From Wenzhouxiangellaceae bacterium (GTDB lineage: Bacteria > Pseudomonadota > Gammaproteobacteria > Xanthomonadales > Wenzhouxiangellaceae), in the NCBI GenBank assembly GCA_023258355.1, contig JALQZL010000009.1, positions 1 to 28,452 on the forward strand: DNA of 28,452 nt. Reading direction: 5' to 3'. A program made the position numbers and the translations under genes. Within the stretch, counting starts at the first letter, position 1. Every line of letters begins with the position of its first letter. This document shows, one piece after another, positions 24,860 to 28,452 of the stretch. Below the pieces are notes generated by a model that made no database searches, had not been told where the DNA came from, and worked only from the letters and a program-made list of their open reading frames with translations.

Positions 24860-25486
24860 TCACCCACTGTCTTTGATCCCCTTGGCGACGATATAAACCT
24901 CTCGACTTTCTGCCCTCGAGGACTTCGGCTTTTTTACCTTCACCGACTGAAATGATCGTCTAACCTCAGTGAGAAATTCGTCAAATCCTGCCCCTTGGAA
25001 GACTTTGACCACATAAACACCCCGAGGATTCAGCCAATCCTTGGCAAAACTGAGCGCCAGCTCGGCCAGATACATACTTTTGGCCTGATCAGCAGGCCCG
25101 ATACCCGATATATTGGGGGCCATATCGGATAAAACAACATCCACGCGCGTTTTTTCGTCCGCCTTACGCAGCATCGACTCAAACGCCTCCAACACCTCGG
25201 CCTCACGAAAATCTCCCTGCAAAAAGACCACCCCGTCGATGGCTTCCATTGGCAGGATGTCCAAAGCAAAGACCTGGCAACTTGGATGCGCACGTGCCCG
25301 TGCTACCTGAGCCCAGCCCCCGGGGGCCGCACCTAGGTCAACAATGACCTTGGCTGAGCGCAGAAAATGCTCATTATCGTCCAATTCCATCAACTTGAAA
25401 GCGGAGCGTGCGCGCCAACCTTCCTCATGTGCCCGTTTGACATAGGGATCATTGCGCTGTCTTTGGGTCCACCGATTTGAAGACAA
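24860..25486 (-). CDS. rlmE: 23S rRNA (uridine-2'-O-)-methyltransferase RlmE
   Basis: Methylates the 2'-OH of U2552 in the 23S rRNA A-loop (FtsJ/RrmJ), a late 50S assembly step. The SAM-binding motif VDLGAAPGGWAQV, LSDMAPNISG with the catalytic aspartate, and VVKVFQGAGFDEF with the catalytic lysine are present, ending SRAESREVYIVAKG. I place the start at a TTG (25486-25484) with AGGTGG ending 6 bases upstream: this gives 208 residues (E. coli 209) starting MSSNRWTQRQ. The longer frame from 25552 would run across the divergent yhbY start and add 22 unmatched residues; an ATG at 25522 is the other option. Confidence 0.95.
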   Translation of the reverse strand: MSSNRWTQRQRNDPYVKRAHEEGWRARSAFKLMELDDNEHFLRSAKVIVDLGAAPGGWAQVARARAHPSCQVFALDILPMEAIDGVVFLQGDFREAEVLEAFESMLRKADEKTRVDVVLSDMAPNISGIGPADQAKSMYLAELALSFAKDWLNPRGVYVVKVFQGAGFDEFLTEVRRSFQSVKVKKPKSSRAESREVYIVAKGIKDSG

Positions 25487-25526
25487 AACCACCCACCTTT
25501 CGTGTTCTAGAGAGATTTTCATCAGG

Positions 25527-25532
25527 TACAAT
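25527..25532 (+). promoter_or_regulatory. Candidate -10 box of yhbY
   Basis: TACAAT lies 6 bases before the yhbY ATG, with no ribosome site in between, so a transcript from it would be leaderless. No convincing -35 is visible. On the opposite strand TTGTAC (25532-25527) with a TAGAAC about 16 bases downstream could serve rlmE, so the 52-base gap may hold back-to-back promoters. Confidence 0.3.
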
Positions 25533-25538
25533 GGCATC

Positions 25539-25844
25539 ATGCCATTAAGCAATCAGCAAAGGAAGTACCTCAAGGGTTTGTGCCACGACCTAAAACCGGT
25601 GGTCACTGTTGCAGATAAGGGCGTCAGTGCAACGATCGGCGCAGCGATTGATGAGGCACTCAACCACCATGAGCTCATCAAAGTGAAGGTAAGGCAAGAA
25701 CGAGATGACCGTGCCCGGCTCATGCAGGAGATCCTTGAGGCATCATCGTCTGAAAAGGTCATGAGTATTGGCCAAGTCCTCTGTCTTTATCGCGCCAACC
25801 CAAATAAAGCGACTGACAAGCGAATTAAGCTGCCGAAAGCCTAG
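25539..25844 (+). CDS. yhbY: YhbY-type RNA-binding protein (CRS1-YhbY/CRM domain)
   Basis: Small RNA-binding protein linked to pre-50S ribosome particles. The 101-residue product is a single CRM domain: LSNQQRKYLKGLCHDLKPVV at the N-terminus, then VADKGVSATIGAAIDEALNHHELIKVKV, the basic and helical stretch characteristic of the family, and a closing GQVLCLYRAN strand. The frame is open further upstream to 25452, but that lies over rlmE; the ATG at 25539 gives the standard family N-terminus. It is divergent from rlmE, a neighbour in many gammaproteobacteria. No clear Shine-Dalgarno site is seen. Confidence 0.95.
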   Translation: MPLSNQQRKYLKGLCHDLKPVVTVADKGVSATIGAAIDEALNHHELIKVKVRQERDDRARLMQEILEASSSEKVMSIGQVLCLYRANPNKATDKRIKLPKA

Positions 25845-25858
25845 GGTAAGTGCGGGCC

Positions 25859-26239
25859 ATGCAACTGACTGAACACACACCAGGAAACTATTACTTCATC
25901 CAATCTGTTGGCCCAGGCCATGTCACCCTCCAAGGCATCACTTATCACCAAAGCTTGGTGGTTGGCGCTCATTTATTGGAGACAAGCTGGGAGGTGCCCT
26001 CTATGGAGGCGCTGACGGCAGACCACCTTGACATCCTTATCAAGTATCAACCTGAGGTGATTATTCTCGGCCAAGGCGTAACACAGCGCTTTCCAGACCC
26101 CGCCGTCTTTCATCTCTGTCACACCCAAGGCATCGGGCTTGAGTGCATGACTTTGGAGGCGGCCTGCCGGACATTTAATGTGTTGATGAGTGAGAATCGT
26201 CGAGCACTGCTGGGAATTCTATTTCCAATAATTCAATAG
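25859..26239 (+). CDS. Mth938-like (DUF498) domain protein
   Basis: Product of about 126 residues made of one Mth938-like domain: a beta-rich N-terminal half (YYFIQSVGPGHVTLQG), then the family block PEVIILGQGVTQRFPDP, GIGLECMTLEAACRTFNVL, and ENRRALLGILFP. The fold is shared with human AAMDC and the complex I assembly factor NDUFAF3; the biochemical role in bacteria is not established. No signal peptide or membrane segment. I use the ATG at 25859; a GTG at 25850 would add three residues and is closer to an AGGG stretch. It lies 14 bases after yhbY and 52 bases before oxyR. Confidence 0.85.
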   Translation: MQLTEHTPGNYYFIQSVGPGHVTLQGITYHQSLVVGAHLLETSWEVPSMEALTADHLDILIKYQPEVIILGQGVTQRFPDPAVFHLCHTQGIGLECMTLEAACRTFNVLMSENRRALLGILFPIIQ

Positions 26240-26266
26240 CAAAACTCACTCAATTCGCCCCACCTG

Positions 26267-26281
26267 ATAGGTTTCATCTAT
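26267..26281 (+). promoter_or_regulatory. Possible OxyR box overlapping the oxyR -10
   Basis: ATAG-N7-CTAT is found at 26267-26281, matching one 15-base dyad of the known OxyR consensus ATAG-N7-CTAT-N7-ATAG-N7-CTAT; the second dyad is not recognisable on either side. The CTAT shares bases with a TATACT -10-like hexamer, so binding would block the promoter, as in the OxyR autorepression known in E. coli. Confidence 0.45.
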
Positions 26282-26284
26282 ACT
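26279..26284 (+). promoter_or_regulatory. Candidate oxyR -10 box
   Basis: TATACT lies 7 bases before the GTG start of oxyR. Transcription from it would start at or one base before the start codon, giving a leaderless mRNA. The -35 region (CGCCCC at spacing 17) does not match consensus. Confidence 0.4.
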
Positions 26285-26291
26285 TGGGTGT

Positions 26292-27194
26292 GTGAACTTA
26301 AGAGCCCTACACTATTTCACCACACTCGCCGAGCTTCGCCATTTCCGCAAGGCCGCTGAGCGGTGTCATGTCAGTCAACCCACACTCAGTACTCAGATTA
26401 AGAAACTTGAAGAGGAGTTAGGTGCCGATCTGTTGGAGCGCAATGCCAAAAAACTCCTGCTGACCCCCGTCGGTGAGCAGGTATTGGTGCACGCAAGACA
26501 GATACTGAGTGAAGCACAAACCATCAAACGTATCGCCCGAGGGGCCGATGATCCTTTCAGTGGTCCGATCAGTTTGGGTGTCTTCCCCACGCTCGCACCC
26601 TACTTTCTGCCCCACATTATTCCCAAAGTGCGCCAAGCTTTTCCAAACCTTCATCTGCAACTTTTTGAAGAAAAAACAGAAGAGGTGATGGACATGCTCT
26701 CAGCGGGCCAAGTGGATGCGACCTTGGTTGCCCTGCCCATTCCCGGGGACCAGTGGCAGATTGAGCCTTTGTTTGATGAACCCTTCGTTGTCGTTGTTCC
26801 CTCGCAGCACCGATTGGCAAAGAAAAAAGCAATCACAGCCTCTGACCTATCACAGGAAACGCTCCTCTTGCTTGAGGATGGCCACTGTTTCAGAGACCAA
26901 GCGCTTGAGGTTTGCCAGTTAACAGGCGCCCAAGAGGACGTGGACTTTCAAGGCTCGAGCCTTGAGACATTGCGTTATATGGTGGCTGCCAATAGTGGCT
27001 TGACCTTGCTTCCAATCTTGTCGACGAAGCCGCCGATCCCACCCACTGAGAATATCGTCGTCAGACCCTTCGTCGAACCGACGCCGAAACGCACCATCGC
27101 GCTGGTTTGGCGGCAAAGCAGCTTACGCTACGAGCTACTTCACAGCTTGGCGCAACTGTTCAGATCTCTCGATCACTCCCTGCTCACCCCATAG
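26292..27194 (+). CDS. oxyR: Hydrogen peroxide-sensing LysR-type regulator OxyR
   Basis: Thiol-switch transcription factor that senses peroxide and activates antioxidant genes. The 300-residue product has an N-terminal winged helix-turn-helix (RHFRKAAERCHVSQPTLSTQIKKLE, about 17-41), then a periplasmic-binding-like regulatory domain. The two redox cysteines are at 199 and 208 in GHCFRDQALEVC, the same numbering and spacing as Cys199/Cys208 of E. coli OxyR, followed by SLETLRYMVAANSGLTLLP. This separates it from generic LysR regulators. The start is GTG, giving MNLRALHYFTTLAE. It is transcribed in the same direction as the Mth938-like gene; a possible own-binding site lies just upstream. Ends 38 bases from a convergent gene. 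Confidence 0.95.
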   Translation: MNLRALHYFTTLAELRHFRKAAERCHVSQPTLSTQIKKLEEELGADLLERNAKKLLLTPVGEQVLVHARQILSEAQTIKRIARGADDPFSGPISLGVFPTLAPYFLPHIIPKVRQAFPNLHLQLFEEKTEEVMDMLSAGQVDATLVALPIPGDQWQIEPLFDEPFVVVVPSQHRLAKKKAITASDLSQETLLLLEDGHCFRDQALEVCQLTGAQEDVDFQGSSLETLRYMVAANSGLTLLPILSTKPPIPPTENIVVRPFVEPTPKRTIALVWRQSSLRYELLHSLAQLFRSLDHSLLTP

Positions 27195-27232
27195 CGCAAA
27201 CCGCTTACAAGACTTACCCTTGGGGCTTGATG

Positions 27233-28452
27233 CTAATGCCTGCTAAAGAGCCACCGGATCAGGAAAAACATGATAAGAAAGCTGGGCACAAACAGCAGGT
27301 TGATCAAAATGATGCGCTGGCCCAGCCGCTCGATATCTTCGTTGAGCTGACGTCGCACTTGCCTAAGCGCTTGGCGAAGGCGCAGACGCTCTTCGATAAA
27401 CGCCTCCAGCTCCGCTCGCTGAGAAACCGTGAGCCTTTCCGGCGGAAGCTCTCGTAACGGCGCCAACTGCTCATTGGCCTCGACCAGAGCATTTTGGAGT
27501 GCTTGCTCAGTCGACAATAATTCGACCTCAGCACGTCGGCGCATCTCCTCAACCAGACCAAAGGGCCGATAGGAGGGCTCCCGACTACGCAACCCAATCA
27601 GACTCGGGTCCCCTACCAAGTTATCAATCGCATTAAGGACAAAATCACCATTCCCAGCAAACTGATCGATCCACTGCGTACCCAAGACTTCTTGCCTACT
27701 CACCCAGTATCGGTCAGCCAGCAAATCGATGTCCGAAACCAAAATGGCGGGCGTGGGTTCTCTGAGCCGAACTGCAATACTAAACGCTTGGTCACCTGAT
27801 CCAATTTCTTGAAATAATGCGGTCGTGGCCTCAGCGACCTCGTTGGTATCCATCAGTCTTGAGGTGGGGAGTAAGGCAGCCTCCGTTGATGACTGTACAA
27901 TAGCAACCCCAGTGTCTTGGGCATCGAGGACCCAATGACCAGCAGTGGCCACATTCACCGCATCCAGTGAGACAGTCACTGGATCATCCGCATCAAACTC
28001 CGGGGGTGTCAGTCCCAATACGGCAGGATGTCGTATCGGGGCAGCATCAGGCTCAAGCGTGACCTGTAATCCAAGTTGACGATCAGCAATAAAACGGCTC
28101 TGATCGATACCAACCGAAAAAAGGTCCCAAAGCGGATGATCTTGGTTCAAGCTTTCACGAGCGCCTCCCAATGATTGGACCAATGGATCAGCGAAGACCA
28201 ACATGGGAAGTTGATCAGTCATGGCCGCCTGAATCGACGCCTGAAAATCGTCTGACATCGGCGGTGGCTGAATCACAATGAGCAGATCGAGTGCAGACGG
28301 CAGCGCGGAGGCTGTTGTAGGAATCTCAATAAGGTCATAGCGTGACTGCATCTGTTCATAGATAAACCACGATTGGATGGGAAGCTCGGTGAGCAACCCT
28401 ATCCTGGGAAGGCGCGCTTTTTGTGCCTGGCCGATGGCTTGAATGAGCTCAT
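27233..28452 (-). CDS. GldG-like ABC transporter accessory protein (5' end beyond right edge)
   Basis: Resembles the GldG/ABC-type auxiliary family (PF09822 type). The frame is open to the right edge (continuing upstream of the TTG at 28396 with a stretch ending KARLPRIGLLTELPIQ), so the N-terminus is missing; about 405 residues are visible. The visible order is an extracytoplasmic domain with LDLLIVIQPPPMSDDFQ and LPMLVFADPL, a block around SDIDLLADRYWV, then an Arg/Glu/Leu-rich predicted coiled coil (about the last 110 residues) and one C-terminal membrane helix (LINLLFVPSFLIMFFLIRWLF). The cognate ATPase and permease would be upstream, outside the window. The DUF4340 gene often found downstream in such operons is absent: the next gene is the convergent oxyR. 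Substrate unknown. Confidence 0.78.
   Translation of the reverse strand, partial: ELIQAIGQAQKARLPRIGLLTELPIQSWFIYEQMQSRYDLIEIPTTASALPSALDLLIVIQPPPMSDDFQASIQAAMTDQLPMLVFADPLVQSLGGARESLNQDHPLWDLFSVGIDQSRFIADRQLGLQVTLEPDAAPIRHPAVLGLTPPEFDADDPVTVSLDAVNVATAGHWVLDAQDTGVAIVQSSTEAALLPTSRLMDTNEVAEATTALFQEIGSGDQAFSIAVRLREPTPAILVSDIDLLADRYWVSRQEVLGTQWIDQFAGNGDFVLNAIDNLVGDPSLIGLRSREPSYRPFGLVEEMRRRAEVELLSTEQALQNALVEANEQLAPLRELPPERLTVSQRAELEAFIEERLRLRQALRQVRRQLNEDIERLGQRIILINLLFVPSFLIMFFLIRWLFSRH

Noticed and set aside
1..28452. Insertion sequences, prophage, CRISPR arrays, toxin-antitoxin pairs, tRNA or rRNA genes
   Set aside because: Read through both strands and every gap; every stretch is accounted for by a recognised gene or a gap under about 90 bases, with no repeats or RNA-gene-like sequences.

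Overview
The window reads as a compact, gene-dense chromosome segment from a gammaproteobacterium, most likely a marine, light-harvesting, streamlined one. The evidence is a set of classic gammaproteobacterial neighbourhoods (carA-carB-greA, rlmE-ftsH-folP-glmM with a divergent yhbY, divergent orn/rsgA, divergent ppsR/ppsA) together with a crtI-crtB-crtY-blh cassette of the kind that supplies retinal to proteorhodopsins. Base composition is close to balanced. There are no insertion sequences, phage genes, tRNAs, rRNAs or CRISPR arrays, and no gap between genes longer than about 90 bases. Family or genus cannot be fixed from the sequence alone.

Layout. (1) 1-3939, plus strand: end of crtI, then crtB, crtY and blh, making beta-carotene and cleaving it to retinal; crtE and a rhodopsin gene may lie left of the window. 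(2) 3914-11357, minus strand: a tightly overlapping operon carA-carB-greA-rpfE-like-recJ (pyrimidine/arginine precursor synthesis, transcript cleavage, an uncharacterised RpfE-family protein, and a 5'-3' ssDNA exonuclease). Its end overlaps the end of blh by 26 bases. (3) 11438-15178: ppsR plus a DUF1249 gene leftward and ppsA rightward, i.e. PEP synthase and its regulatory kinase/phosphorylase. (4) 15175-17376: orn and rsgA divergent, then an SDR oxidoreductase. (5) 17464-20648, plus strand: agmatine deiminase (interrupted by one in-frame TAA), N-carbamoylputrescine amidase, and xseA. (6) 20657-25486, minus strand: rlmE-ftsH-folP-glmM. (7) 25539-27194, plus strand: yhbY, a Mth938-like gene, and oxyR with a possible OxyR box over its own -10. 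(8) 27233-28452, minus strand: a GldG-like ABC accessory protein running off the right edge.

Points of most interest: the nonsense codon in the agmatine deiminase gene; the retinal cassette placed tail-to-tail against an rpfE-recJ operon; unusually frequent TTG/GTG starts that move several gene boundaries (recJ, carA, rlmE, ppsA, xseA); three genes whose -10-like hexamers lie only 6-7 bases before the start codon, suggesting leaderless mRNAs; and an ATAG-N7-CTAT element over the oxyR promoter. I see no clearly undescribed multi-gene system. The least understood proteins are the RpfE-like, DUF1249, Mth938-like and GldG-like ones.
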